From NCBI GenBank assembly GCA_004298345.1, contig SCTV01000072.1, positions 1 through 9,335 on the forward strand: a stretch of 9,335 nt of DNA. Direction: 5' to 3'. The notes under the pieces are model-generated. The model searched no databases and was not told the origin of the DNA. It saw only the letters and a list, made by a program, of their open reading frames with translations. The stretch comes from Patescibacteria group bacterium. Lineage in GTDB: Bacteria > Patescibacteriota > Minisyncoccia > Phycocordibacterales > PALSA-1337. The position numbers and the translations under genes are program-made. Below are positions 1 through 5,098 of this stretch, piece after piece. Positions within the stretch are counted from its first letter, which is position 1. Every line of letters begins with the position of its first letter.

Positions 1-114
1 GACCGAGGTGAGCGACGGCGAACCGAGAGTCGCGGGAGAGATTCTCATCGACCGCACAAATGTCTTAACCTCTTTAAAATCCCAAAATTTTACATGTCCG
101 CTTGCTTTAAACCG

Positions 115-123
115 TGGTACAAT
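115..123 (+). promoter_or_regulatory. Extended -10 promoter for the DUF2127 gene
   Basis: TGG directly followed by TACAAT forms an extended -10 element. Its last base is 6 bases before the ATG at 130, so transcription should begin on or next to the start codon and the mRNA would be leaderless. No good -35 is visible at the right distance, which fits an extended -10 promoter. This site is the reason for choosing the ATG at 130. Confidence 0.6.
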
Positions 124-129
124 TTTTAT

Positions 130-606
130 ATGGCAATAACAGAAAAGAGTATTCACAGAATATTTTTCATAAGTCTCATTCTAAAAGGTCTAAATGCCTT
201 GCTGGAAATCCTTGGAGGCATCCTCTTTCTGTTTTCAGGAGTATTTAGTAAAATACTCCTGTTACTTATTAAAGGAGAACTTATTGAAGACCCGACAGAC
301 TTTTTTGCAAATCATTTCTCTAAACTCGTACCTTATTTGTCGGTTCACACAGAATTATTCGCATCATTTTATCTGCTTTCACATGGAATAATAAAAATTA
401 TTCTTGTAGTCAACTTGCTTCGTAACAAGGCGTGGGCGTATCCTGTAACTATAGGTGTTCTCGGACTCTTTGTTGCGTATCAAATTTATTATTTTACTTA
501 CCATCATTTCTTATTTTTAATTTTGCTTACCTTGCTTGATGTTATACTGATGTATCTTACGTGGCATGAGTATAGGCTTCTTAAAAAACACATTCAATTA
601 AAATAA
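130..606 (+). CDS. DUF2127 family integral membrane protein
   Basis: A 158-residue protein with four predicted hydrophobic segments at about residues 11-37, 73-95, 101-122 and 126-145, and a basic C-terminal tail. The N-terminal stretch FFISLILKGLNALLEILGG and the later SHGIIKI resemble the DUF2127 membrane family (recognised from memory, not searched). That family has no assigned biochemical function. An in-frame ATG at 94 would add 12 residues, but the -10 box at 118-123 lies inside that extension, so 130 is preferred. No Shine-Dalgarno sequence precedes either start. The gene stands alone: the window edge is upstream and a tRNA locus lies downstream. It ends in TAA. Function cannot be inferred from the neighbours. 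Confidence 0.8.
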   Translation: MAITEKSIHRIFFISLILKGLNALLEILGGILFLFSGVFSKILLLLIKGELIEDPTDFFANHFSKLVPYLSVHTELFASFYLLSHGIIKIILVVNLLRNKAWAYPVTIGVLGLFVAYQIYYFTYHHFLFLILLTLLDVILMYLTWHEYRLLKKHIQLK

Positions 607-689
607 ATATGGTGAGGTAGTTGTAAAGTCCGAAGTGGCTACCGAGTCGATCTACAACACAAAACTTAAAATTCTTCTACGCAGTATGA

Positions 690-718
690 TTGAAAATATT
701 ACATAACTGTAGTATTCT
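690..718 (+). promoter_or_regulatory. Promoter of the tRNA-Thr locus
   Basis: TTGAAA at 690-695 and TATTCT at 713-718 are separated by 17 bases, the ideal spacing for a housekeeping sigma factor. The expected start near 725 lies about 17 bases before the tRNA 5' fragment at 742, not directly before the intact tRNA at 840. The tRNA-Gln locus has an equivalent promoter at 6771-6799. Confidence 0.6.
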
Positions 719-739
719 TACATGGTTCTATTTGAAAAC

Positions 740-756
740 AAGCCGTCGTAGCTCAG
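740..756 (+). pseudogene. 5' fragment of tRNA-Thr(GGT)
   Basis: The 17 bases AAGCCGTCGTAGCTCAG are identical to 838-854, the two bases before plus the first 15 bases of the intact tRNA-Thr(GGT). The copy stops in the D-arm and runs into unrelated hairpin sequence. With no anticodon or T-arm it cannot be a functional tRNA. It lies just behind a good promoter, so it is probably transcribed as the start of the precursor that carries the intact tRNA 98 bases downstream. Confidence 0.75.
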
Positions 757-802
757 CCCCGACGTTTAGTAAAAGTCGGGGAGCCGACCGAGAGCGTCGG
801 CT
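757..802 (+). repeat. Two tandem hairpins after the tRNA-Thr fragment
   Basis: Hairpin one (757-781) pairs CCCCGAC with GTCGGGG around the sequence GTTTAGTAAAA; its inner TTT/AAA pairs leave an AGTA loop. Hairpin two (782-802) pairs AGCCGAC with GTCGGCT around CGAGAGC. The loop region TTTAGTAAAA recurs in the hairpin at 6885-6904 behind the tRNA-Gln fragment. Hairpin two is followed by only two more T residues, so it is not a convincing terminator. Confidence 0.65.
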
Positions 803-839
803 TTGGTCGTGTGTTTATGTATTTTGAAATTTTAAATAA

Positions 840-912
840 GCCGTCGTAGCTCAGTTGGTAGAGCACGTCATTGGTAATGACGAGGTCATCGGTTCGATCC
901 CGATCGACGGCT
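840..912 (+). tRNA. tRNA-Thr (anticodon GGT)
   Basis: A complete 73-base cloverleaf. Acceptor GCCGTCG pairs with CGACGGC; the D-arm is GCTC-AGTTGGTA-GAGC; the anticodon arm is CGTCA-TTGGTAA-TGACG, which puts GGT at 34-36; the T-arm is ATCGG-TTCGATC-CCGAT. The discriminator is T912, and CCA follows at 913-915, so the CCA end is encoded. It reads threonine ACC/ACU codons. Its 5' end is duplicated at 740-756, its 3' end is repeated in inverted orientation at 933-953, and a short direct copy of the 3' end lies at 1066-1076. Confidence 0.95.
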
Positions 913-953
913 CCAGAAAGACGCAGTCTTTCCCGTCAATCGGGATCGAACCG
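890..953 (+). repeat. Inverted repeat of the tRNA-Thr 3' half
   Basis: Bases 890-910 (T-arm and 3' acceptor strand of tRNA-Thr GGT) match the reverse complement of 933-953 at 20 of 21 positions. Between them is a perfect hairpin, GAAAGAC (916-922), loop GCA, GTCTTTC (926-932), with only CTCCA (911-915) unpaired. A transcript running through would have about 27 paired bases and could sequester the 3' half of the tRNA. Confidence 0.8.
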
Positions 954-1059
954 TGGGAGGGGGTCGGGGAACGGGAGTTCCCCGTGGAGGAAAACAACGA
1001 GTACTCGAGTGTTAGAAACCGTGGGTTTCTAAAGAGCCCGACACACGGAGGGCGAGTGA
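954..1059 (+). repeat. Hairpin-rich spacer between the two tRNA-Thr genes
   Basis: The spacer contains an 8-bp hairpin at 965-984 (CGGGGAAC, loop GGGA, GTTCCCCG), the palindrome CGAGTACTCG at 998-1007, and a 9-bp hairpin at 1012-1032 (TTAGAAACC, loop GTG, GGTTTCTAA). Short variants of CCGTGGGAGG recur at 951-960, 982-990 and near 1019. No coding potential is credible here; open frames across this stretch are read through tRNA and hairpin sequence. Confidence 0.6.
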
Positions 1060-1076
1060 CATCCCATCGACGGCTC
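1060..1076 (+). pseudogene. 3' fragment of tRNA-Thr(GGT)
   Basis: ATCGACGGCTC at 1066-1076 is identical to 903-913 of the intact tRNA. It is preceded by CATCCC, which matches the T-arm with one base missing. Together with the 5' fragment at 740-756 it could be the other end of an interrupted ancestral tRNA-Thr. The match is short, so chance similarity is less unlikely than for the 5' fragment. Confidence 0.5.
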
Positions 1077-1090
1077 ATTGAATTTATCTT

Positions 1091-1163
1091 GCCACCTTAG
1101 CTCAGTTGGTAGAGCACCACTTTCGTAAAGTGGGGGTCCCGAGTTCGATCCTCGGAGGTGGCT
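1091..1163 (+). tRNA. tRNA-Thr (anticodon CGT)
   Basis: A complete 73-base cloverleaf. Acceptor GCCACCT pairs with AGGTGGC; the D-arm is GCTC-AGTTGGTA-GAGC; the anticodon arm is CCACT-TTCGTAA-AGTGG, which gives CGT at 34-36; the T-arm is CCGAG-TTCGATC-CTCGG. The discriminator is T1163 and CCA is not encoded: the next bases are C and then six T. It reads ACG codons. The T-run at 1165-1170 may end the tRNA transcript, with the GC-rich T-arm and acceptor acting as the preceding stem. Confidence 0.95.
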
Positions 1164-1181
1164 CTTTTTTAGAAAAAACGC

Positions 1182-1187
1182 TATACT
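1182..1187 (+). promoter_or_regulatory. -10 box for the kinase-like gene
   Basis: TATACT ends 7 bases before the ATG at 1195, the same distance as in the other predicted leaderless genes of this window. No clear -35 is seen upstream, where the 3' end of the tRNA lies. Confidence 0.55.
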
Positions 1188-1194
1188 ACTACCT

Positions 1195-1752
1195 ATGATT
1201 ATTATCGGGATTACCGGAACACTAGGCGCAGGAAAAGGTGAAGTGGTTTCTATCTTAAAAAATAAAGGATTTACTCATTTCTCTGCTAGAGAATTTATTA
1301 TTAAAGAATTACATAAGCGAAATCTAGAAATCAATCGCGATAACACAACCCTAGTTGCAAATGAATTAAGAAAGACTCACTCATCCAGGTATATCATTGA
1401 ACAGCTGTATGACCAGGCTATTTCGCAAGGTAGAAATGCGGTAATAGAATCAGTACGTACTCCCGGAGAAATTGATTTTTTAAAATCTCAGACAAAAGGA
1501 TTATTTTACTTACTTGCGGTAGATGCTGATCAAAAAGTGCGTTATGAGAGAATTGTGGGACGTAAAAGTGATCTGGACAAAGTATCTTTTGAAAAATTTG
1601 TGTCTGACGAGGAGCGTGAAATGGTTTCGTCTGATCAAACAAAACAAAGTATCTCAGAATGTATGTCTCGGGCGGATGCGGTCATTAGAAACGATGGAGA
1701 CTTGGTAGATTTAAAACATCAGGTTGAGCAATTTTTAATTCAAAAGAGGTAG
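1195..1752 (+). CDS. P-loop nucleotide-kinase-like ATPase
   Basis: A 185-residue protein. An N-terminal beta strand leads into a Walker A motif, GTLGAGKG at residues 8-15, typical of nucleoside monophosphate kinases and dephospho-CoA kinases. Further on, ESVRTPGEIDFLK and YLLAVDAD sit where these enzymes have a core strand, and RYERIVGRKSD resembles an arginine-rich LID region. The fold is therefore most likely an NMP-kinase-like P-loop domain (AAA_17/AAA_18 type). The exact substrate cannot be assigned: dephospho-CoA kinase, adenylate kinase-related or dNMP kinase are all possible. The length of about 185-200 residues suits this group. No Shine-Dalgarno sequence is present; a TATACT box 7 bases upstream suggests a leaderless transcript. 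It ends in TAG, just before the candidate RNA promoter at 1763. Confidence 0.75.
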   Translation: MIIIGITGTLGAGKGEVVSILKNKGFTHFSAREFIIKELHKRNLEINRDNTTLVANELRKTHSSRYIIEQLYDQAISQGRNAVIESVRTPGEIDFLKSQTKGLFYLLAVDADQKVRYERIVGRKSDLDKVSFEKFVSDEEREMVSSDQTKQSISECMSRADAVIRNDGDLVDLKHQVEQFLIQKR

Positions 1753-1762
1753 TTGTTGAGGT

Positions 1763-1790
1763 TTGCTTTTAGATACTCATTTTATATACT
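1763..1790 (+). promoter_or_regulatory. Promoter of the candidate structured RNA
   Basis: TTGCTT at 1763-1768 and TATACT at 1785-1790 have a 16-base spacer. The predicted start near 1796-1797 coincides with the first base of the long closing stem of the RNA that follows. Confidence 0.55.
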
Positions 1791-1795
1791 TAAGG

Positions 1796-1926
1796 TGCCA
1801 CGGGTGCGGGTAGGGAGACCGGCTAACGGTAGCTGGCTTGTCGAGAGATCGGCATGGCGCACCTCTCAGCGCATCCGTGGCAGTAGTTATCGCTCCGTTG
1901 CCACCAGCACGGAGCGAAGTTTTCTT
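1796..1926 (+). ncRNA. Candidate structured RNA or attenuator upstream of prfB
   Basis: This stretch folds into a compact structure. P1 pairs 1796-1808 with 1870-1882 (13 bp, one G-U). P2 pairs CCGGCTA (1819-1825) with TAGCTGG (1830-1836) around an ACGG loop, with one G-U. P3 pairs GAGAG (1843-1847) with CTCTC (1863-1867). A terminator hairpin follows. The G-U pairs exist only on the plus strand, which agrees with the promoter direction. The terminator loop contains TGCCAC (1899-1904), which could instead pair with GTGGCA (1877-1882) in the 3' strand of P1; that pairing excludes both P1 and the terminator. It does not match the RNase P RNA, tmRNA, SRP RNA or 6S RNA signatures I know. It may be a free-standing small RNA or a transcription-attenuating leader of prfB. 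Confidence 0.6.
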
Positions 1927-1927
1927 T
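1890..1927 (+). terminator. Intrinsic terminator of the structured RNA
   Basis: TCGCTCCGT (1890-1898) pairs perfectly with ACGGAGCGA (1909-1917) over a ten-base loop, followed after AG by TTTTCTTT. This is a standard Rho-independent terminator, and the only clear plus-strand one in the window. Confidence 0.75.
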
Positions 1928-1987
1928 ATAATTTTTCAATATGGGCGCACATTTGTATTTCTACACCTTTTTCTCCCTCATTTCACA

Positions 1988-1996
1988 TGCTATAGT
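1988..1996 (+). promoter_or_regulatory. Extended -10 promoter for prfB
   Basis: TGC followed by TATAGT (1991-1996) forms an extended -10. Six bases separate it from the ATG at 2003, predicting a leaderless prfB mRNA started independently of the RNA at 1796-1926. No -35 match is visible. Confidence 0.55.
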
Positions 1997-2002
1997 AACT
2001 TT

Positions 2003-2875
2003 ATGGAAGACAAACAGAAAAAACTAGCGGAACTTGAGGCCCTACTCCAAACGCCCGATTTTTGGGCCGACAAAAATCGGGCGCAATCCGTCCTCAAAGA
2101 AATCGCCGACCTCAAAACCGAAATAGAAGGCGGAGGAAAGTACGACAAGGGTGATGCTATCATCACTATTTTCTCTGGTGCTGGCGGAGATGACGCTGAA
2201 GATTTTTCGGCGATCCTTTTTAAAATGTATCAAAAGTATATCGATCGCAAAGGGTGGGGTATGTCTGTGATCCATAGCAATGAAAATGATCATGGCGGTT
2301 TTCGAAATATCACATTTGAAATAGTGGGGAAGAATGTCTACGGTACTATCAAAAATGAGTCGGGTGTTCATCGACTGGTACGCATTTCGCCATTTAATGC
2401 CAAGAAGCTTCGTCACACTTCCTTCTCGATGGTGGAGGTGATTCCTAAATTTGAAAAAACTGTTGAAATAGATATTCCGCCAGACGAGCTCGAGATCACG
2501 ACCGCAAAGTCAGGTGGTCCCGGAGGACAAAATGTAAATAAACGCGAAACCGCGGTGCGCATCGTGCATTTGCCGACCAAGCTCTCGGTGCATGTGACCT
2601 CTGAACGCAGTCAGGGGCAAAATAAGGAAAAAGCTATGGCTATTCTTTCGGCCAAGCTCTATCGTATGCGAGAAGACGAGCGTATTGCCAAAGAAAAAGG
2701 GATGTATATCAGCAAAACCACCTCAGTGGAATGGGGCAATCAGATTCGATCATACGTGACGCATCCGTATAAAATGGTCAAGGATCATCGGACAGGTGCC
2801 GAGACCTCAAAAATAGATGATGTTTTCGAAGGGGATTTAGATTTGTTTATTGAGGCTGAAAAGAACTTGAATTAG
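2003..2875 (+). CDS. prfB: Peptide chain release factor 2, compact form
   Basis: RF2 recognises UAA and UGA stop codons on the ribosome and triggers peptide release. The 290-residue product has the codon-recognition tripeptide SPF (residues 129-131, in GVHRLVRISPF) and the catalytic GGQ (174-176, in SGGPGGQNVNK). GAGGDDAEDF (59-68) and the C-terminal GNQIRSYV also match the family. E. coli RF2 has about 365 residues. The reduction is in N-terminal domain 1: the conserved TPDFW region is kept, but about 50 residues before the core domain are missing, as is the extreme N-terminus. The classic in-frame UGA with programmed +1 frameshift is therefore absent. The frame is open back to 1838, but that extension reads through the structured RNA and terminator, so the ATG at 2003 behind the -10 box was chosen. 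It precedes ftsE and ftsX, a common bacterial order. Confidence 0.93.
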   Translation: MEDKQKKLAELEALLQTPDFWADKNRAQSVLKEIADLKTEIEGGGKYDKGDAIITIFSGAGGDDAEDFSAILFKMYQKYIDRKGWGMSVIHSNENDHGGFRNITFEIVGKNVYGTIKNESGVHRLVRISPFNAKKLRHTSFSMVEVIPKFEKTVEIDIPPDELEITTAKSGGPGGQNVNKRETAVRIVHLPTKLSVHVTSERSQGQNKEKAMAILSAKLYRMREDERIAKEKGMYISKTTSVEWGNQIRSYVTHPYKMVKDHRTGAETSKIDDVFEGDLDLFIEAEKNLN

Positions 2876-2885
2876 AGCTACTTTT

Positions 2886-3093
2886 AACGGCTCATTAGCT
2901 TAATGAGCCGTTGGAAGTGGCTCTATAAAGCCATATTTAAAAAGAAGCAAAAAGGTGTATTTGGGTATCTTTTGCTAGGTTTAAAAAGGACCATTTCAGC
3001 CATGGCTGAAATGGTCCCGATACAAAATTCTCATCTACGTCATGGCGTAGATGAGAATTTTGATGAGATGACGATAGTCGGACTATCGTCATC
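2886..3093. repeat. Array of perfect palindromes between prfB and ftsE
   Basis: The 301-base gap between prfB and ftsE holds successive inverted repeats: 2886-2912 (12-bp arms, loop GCT); 2918-2933 (5 bp); 2946-2976 (AGCAAAA/TTTTGCT, 17-base loop); 2988-3017 (a perfect 30-base palindrome centred on CCATGG); 3023-3062 (17-bp arms, loop TCATGG); 3067-3093 (13-bp arms, one central base). The arm sequences are unrelated to each other. None is followed by a convincing T-run, so they are not typical terminators. The direct repeat TTTAAAAAG lies at 2936 and 2981. Open frames across this region follow from palindrome symmetry and are not taken as genes. Confidence 0.85.
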
Positions 3094-3163
3094 GAGTTGT
3101 CTATATGGGGTGATGGGGGCGTGACTGTATCCATTGTCTATAGAATTTTTCTACAAAAGCGAG

Positions 3164-3169
3164 TATACT
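3164..3169 (+). promoter_or_regulatory. -10 box for ftsE
   Basis: TATACT ends 7 bases before the ftsE ATG, predicting a leaderless mRNA. There is no convincing -35 or Shine-Dalgarno sequence. Confidence 0.6.
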
Positions 3170-3176
3170 ATAGGCA

Positions 3177-3857
3177 ATGATTTACTACGACAAAGTTTCA
3201 AAAGTGTACGCAGACAATTCTCACGCTCTGGTGGACATTTCGCTTACCATCGAACCAAAAGAATTTGTCTCCATTGTGGGCCATTCTGGCGCGGGTAAGA
3301 CTACTTTGCTCAAAATGCTTCTTGCCGAAGAAAAGCCGACCAAAGGCTCCGTGTTTTTTGAATCCACTAACATCCACAAACTCAAGAAGGCAAAGATGAA
3401 CAATATGCGTCGTCGTATCGGTACTATTTTCCAAGACTACCGACTGTTGCCAAACAAAACCGCCTACGAAAATATCGCTTTTGCGATGGAGGCAGCGGGT
3501 CGCACTGATGCTGAGATACGAGCCGATGTGCCTCATGTACTTGAGCTCGTTGATTTGGGTAATAAGCTTTGGAATTTCCCCCACGAGCTTTCGGGCGGAG
3601 AAAAACAGCGTGTAGCTATTGCCCGAGCGATTGTCAATCAACCAGACTTGATTATTGCCGATGAGCCGACCGGCAATCTCGATCCTGTCAACACTCAGGA
3701 AGTCGTCCGCATTCTAAAAAAGATAAATGATTTGGGTACGACCGTGATCTTGACCACCCACAACAAAGGCGTGATAGACTCTATTGGCGGGCGAGTCATC
3801 ACGATGGAAAATGGCAAAATAATCCGCGATGACAAGCACGGGAAGTACATTTTGTAA
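3177..3857 (+). CDS. ftsE: Cell division ABC transporter ATPase FtsE
   Basis: FtsE is the cytoplasmic ATPase of the FtsEX complex, which couples divisome state to peptidoglycan hydrolase activation. The 226-residue protein has all ABC motifs: Walker A GHSGAGKT (35-42), Q-loop Gln86 in FQDYRLLP, signature LSGGEKQR (138-145), Walker B LIIADE (158-163) followed by PTGNLDP, and H-loop His195. FQDYRLL and the overall length are typical of FtsE rather than of other ABC ATPases. The start at 3177 sits behind a TATACT box and gives the usual N-terminus (MIYYDKVSKVY). The partner ftsX lies 82 bases downstream with its own possible promoter. It ends in TAA. Confidence 0.95.
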   Translation: MIYYDKVSKVYADNSHALVDISLTIEPKEFVSIVGHSGAGKTTLLKMLLAEEKPTKGSVFFESTNIHKLKKAKMNNMRRRIGTIFQDYRLLPNKTAYENIAFAMEAAGRTDAEIRADVPHVLELVDLGNKLWNFPHELSGGEKQRVAIARAIVNQPDLIIADEPTGNLDPVNTQEVVRILKKINDLGTTVILTTHNKGVIDSIGGRVITMENGKIIRDDKHGKYIL

Positions 3858-3916
3858 GATTCAAAATTGAAAGTGCAAAGTAAAATTAAACACAGGACGA
3901 AAAGGGAGAAAAGTAG

Positions 3917-3922
3917 TATACT
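3917..3922 (+). promoter_or_regulatory. -10 box for ftsX
   Basis: TATACT ends 17 bases before the ftsX ATG, so a transcript from it would carry a leader of about ten bases, too short and too A/C-rich for a Shine-Dalgarno site. Read-through from ftsE is also possible, since no terminator is seen between the two genes. Confidence 0.45.
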
Positions 3923-3939
3923 TCTAAATAACAATCACT

Positions 3940-4866
3940 ATGATTTGGATAAGCATCAAACGAGTTATCAGGGCAGGGTTTATCAACTTTTGGCGAAACG
4001 GCTTCGTGTCTTTTTCATCAATTATGGTAGTGACCATGACGCTTTTCGTTTTCACCTCACTTATTTTTCTCAGTCTGCTTACCAACGCCTATCTCAATCA
4101 AGTAAAAGATAAAGTTGACATCAATGTCTACTTTACAACCACTGCTCCAGAAAAAGATATTCTTGCTCTCAAAAAAACTATCGAAAGTCTCGAGCAGGTC
4201 GCTCGGACAGAGTACGTCTCTCGAGAAGATGCGTTGAAAAATTTCAAACTCAAGCATCAGGATGACGAGCCGACACTTCAGGGACTCGAGGAGCTCGATG
4301 ACAATCCGCTCGGCGCAGTACTCAATATCAAGGCCAAACAACCTTCACAGTATGACAGTATCGCAAAGTTTCTCGATAGCAAAGACGCTCTTTCAAAAGA
4401 TGGCTCTAATATCATCGAGAGCGTTAATTTTCATAAAAACAAGCAGATTATTGATCGGCTCAATAAAATTGTAGACTCGGCAACACGTCTCGGTATCGGC
4501 CTCGTTATTTTCTTTGTCTTAATTTCTATTGTTATCACCTTTAACACGATTCGTATTATCATTTTTACTTCTCGTGATGAGATTTCAGTAATGAAGCTCG
4601 TGGGTGCGAGCAATCGCTACATCCGCTGGCCGTTTGTGGTGAGCGGTATCATGTATGGTGTCATCTCAGCTGTCGTTACCCTTGCTGTGTTCTACCCAAT
4701 TTTGTATTATGTCAATAAATTGCTCGCCAGCTTCTCTCCAGGGCTCAATCTGCTCACGTATTATCTAAACAACTTCGGTCAGATCTTTCTTATTATTGCC
4801 GGCTCGGGAATACTGCTCGGTGCAGTATCTAGCTACTTGGCAGTGCGACGGTATCTCAAAATCTAG
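3940..4866 (+). CDS. ftsX: Cell division membrane protein FtsX
   Basis: FtsX is the membrane partner of FtsE and transmits its ATPase cycle to cell-wall hydrolases outside the membrane. The 308-residue protein has the family layout: a short cytoplasmic N-terminus with RVIRAGFINFWRNG, a first membrane segment at about 22-46, a large extracytoplasmic domain (about 47-175) containing VDINVYF and YVSREDALKNF, and three C-terminal membrane segments near 185-210, 230-260 and 275-300. SRDEISVMKLVGAS is the conserved cytoplasmic loop of the FtsX permease fold. The length is close to that of E. coli and B. subtilis FtsX. The start has no Shine-Dalgarno site. It ends in TAG. Confidence 0.93.
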   Translation: MIWISIKRVIRAGFINFWRNGFVSFSSIMVVTMTLFVFTSLIFLSLLTNAYLNQVKDKVDINVYFTTTAPEKDILALKKTIESLEQVARTEYVSREDALKNFKLKHQDDEPTLQGLEELDDNPLGAVLNIKAKQPSQYDSIAKFLDSKDALSKDGSNIIESVNFHKNKQIIDRLNKIVDSATRLGIGLVIFFVLISIVITFNTIRIIIFTSRDEISVMKLVGASNRYIRWPFVVSGIMYGVISAVVTLAVFYPILYYVNKLLASFSPGLNLLTYYLNNFGQIFLIIAGSGILLGAVSSYLAVRRYLKI

Positions 4867-4903
4867 TTTTTCCACAAATAACATACATTGTTCTACTACA
4901 CCT

Positions 4904-4937
4904 CTTGCCAACGGGCAAGTGGACTAGTATTTTTTTC
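4904..4937 (+). terminator. Weak terminator candidate after ftsX
   Basis: CTTGCC (4904-4909) pairs with GGCAAG (4914-4919) over AACG, and a run of T follows at 4930-4936. The 10-base gap between stem and T-run makes it a poor intrinsic terminator, so confidence is low. Confidence 0.3.
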
Positions 4938-4938
4938 T

Positions 4939-4947
4939 TGTTACAAT
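4939..4947 (+). promoter_or_regulatory. Extended -10 promoter ahead of the pyrG leader element
   Basis: TGT followed by TACAAT (4942-4947) is an extended -10. The predicted start near 4954 falls in the 5' arm of the long inverted repeat at 4950-5076. No strong -35 is visible. Confidence 0.45.
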
Positions 4948-4949
4948 GG

Positions 4950-5076
4950 ATAGGACATACGCATTTGGCGCTCTTCTTTGTTGCAAGCTCCGCTCGTTCC
5001 CGCACCGTACGACATGTACGGTTTAGTCACGATGCTCGCTTGCGCCTCGAAGTGCATCCAAATCCGCACGTCCTAT
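4950..5076. ncRNA. Candidate structured RNA or leader upstream of pyrG
   Basis: A 127-base imperfect hairpin. Arms 4950-4968 and 5058-5076 are complementary at 16 of 19 positions on the plus strand. Two of the three mismatches are A-C, which become G-U on the minus strand, giving 18 of 19 pairs there. Further stems are nested inside: CTTC (4973-4976) with GAAG (5049-5052), GCAAGC (4983-4988) with GCTTGC (5038-5043), and ACCGTAC (5004-5010) with GTACGGT (5016-5022). The 3' arm contains the TATAAT box of pyrG. It could be a pyrG leader, a small RNA from either strand, or a short element with terminal inverted repeats. I do not recognise a known family. Confidence 0.45.
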
Positions 5077-5079
5077 AAT
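5074..5079 (+). promoter_or_regulatory. -10 box for pyrG
   Basis: Consensus TATAAT ends 19 bases before the pyrG ATG, giving a pyrimidine-rich leader of about 13 bases (ending CCTCCTCC) with no Shine-Dalgarno site. The box lies in the 3' arm of the upstream inverted repeat, so cruciform or RNA structure could influence it. Confidence 0.55.
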
Positions 5080-5098
5080 CAAACCATTTTCCTCCTCC

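Noticed and set aside
851..1100. Open frames on both strands across the tRNA-Thr locus
   Set aside because: They are read through an intact tRNA, its inverted copy and hairpins; the proteins look artificial.
1796..1926. Identity as SRP RNA, tmRNA, RNase P RNA or an HDV-like ribozyme
   Set aside because: The hallmark motifs (GGAA-loop SRP helix, tRNA-like tmRNA ends, P4 of RNase P, double pseudoknot) are not found; a GGCATGG similarity to HDV lacks the required pairing partners.
1838..2002. N-terminal extension of prfB from an upstream in-frame ATG (345 residues)
   Set aside because: It reads through the structured RNA and its terminator, does not resemble RF2 domain 1, and the -10 box before 2003 supports the shorter start.
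2903..3134. Open frames on both strands between prfB and ftsE
   Set aside because: They arise from the symmetry of the palindromes, and the two strands give related peptide strings (NSHLRH...DENF).
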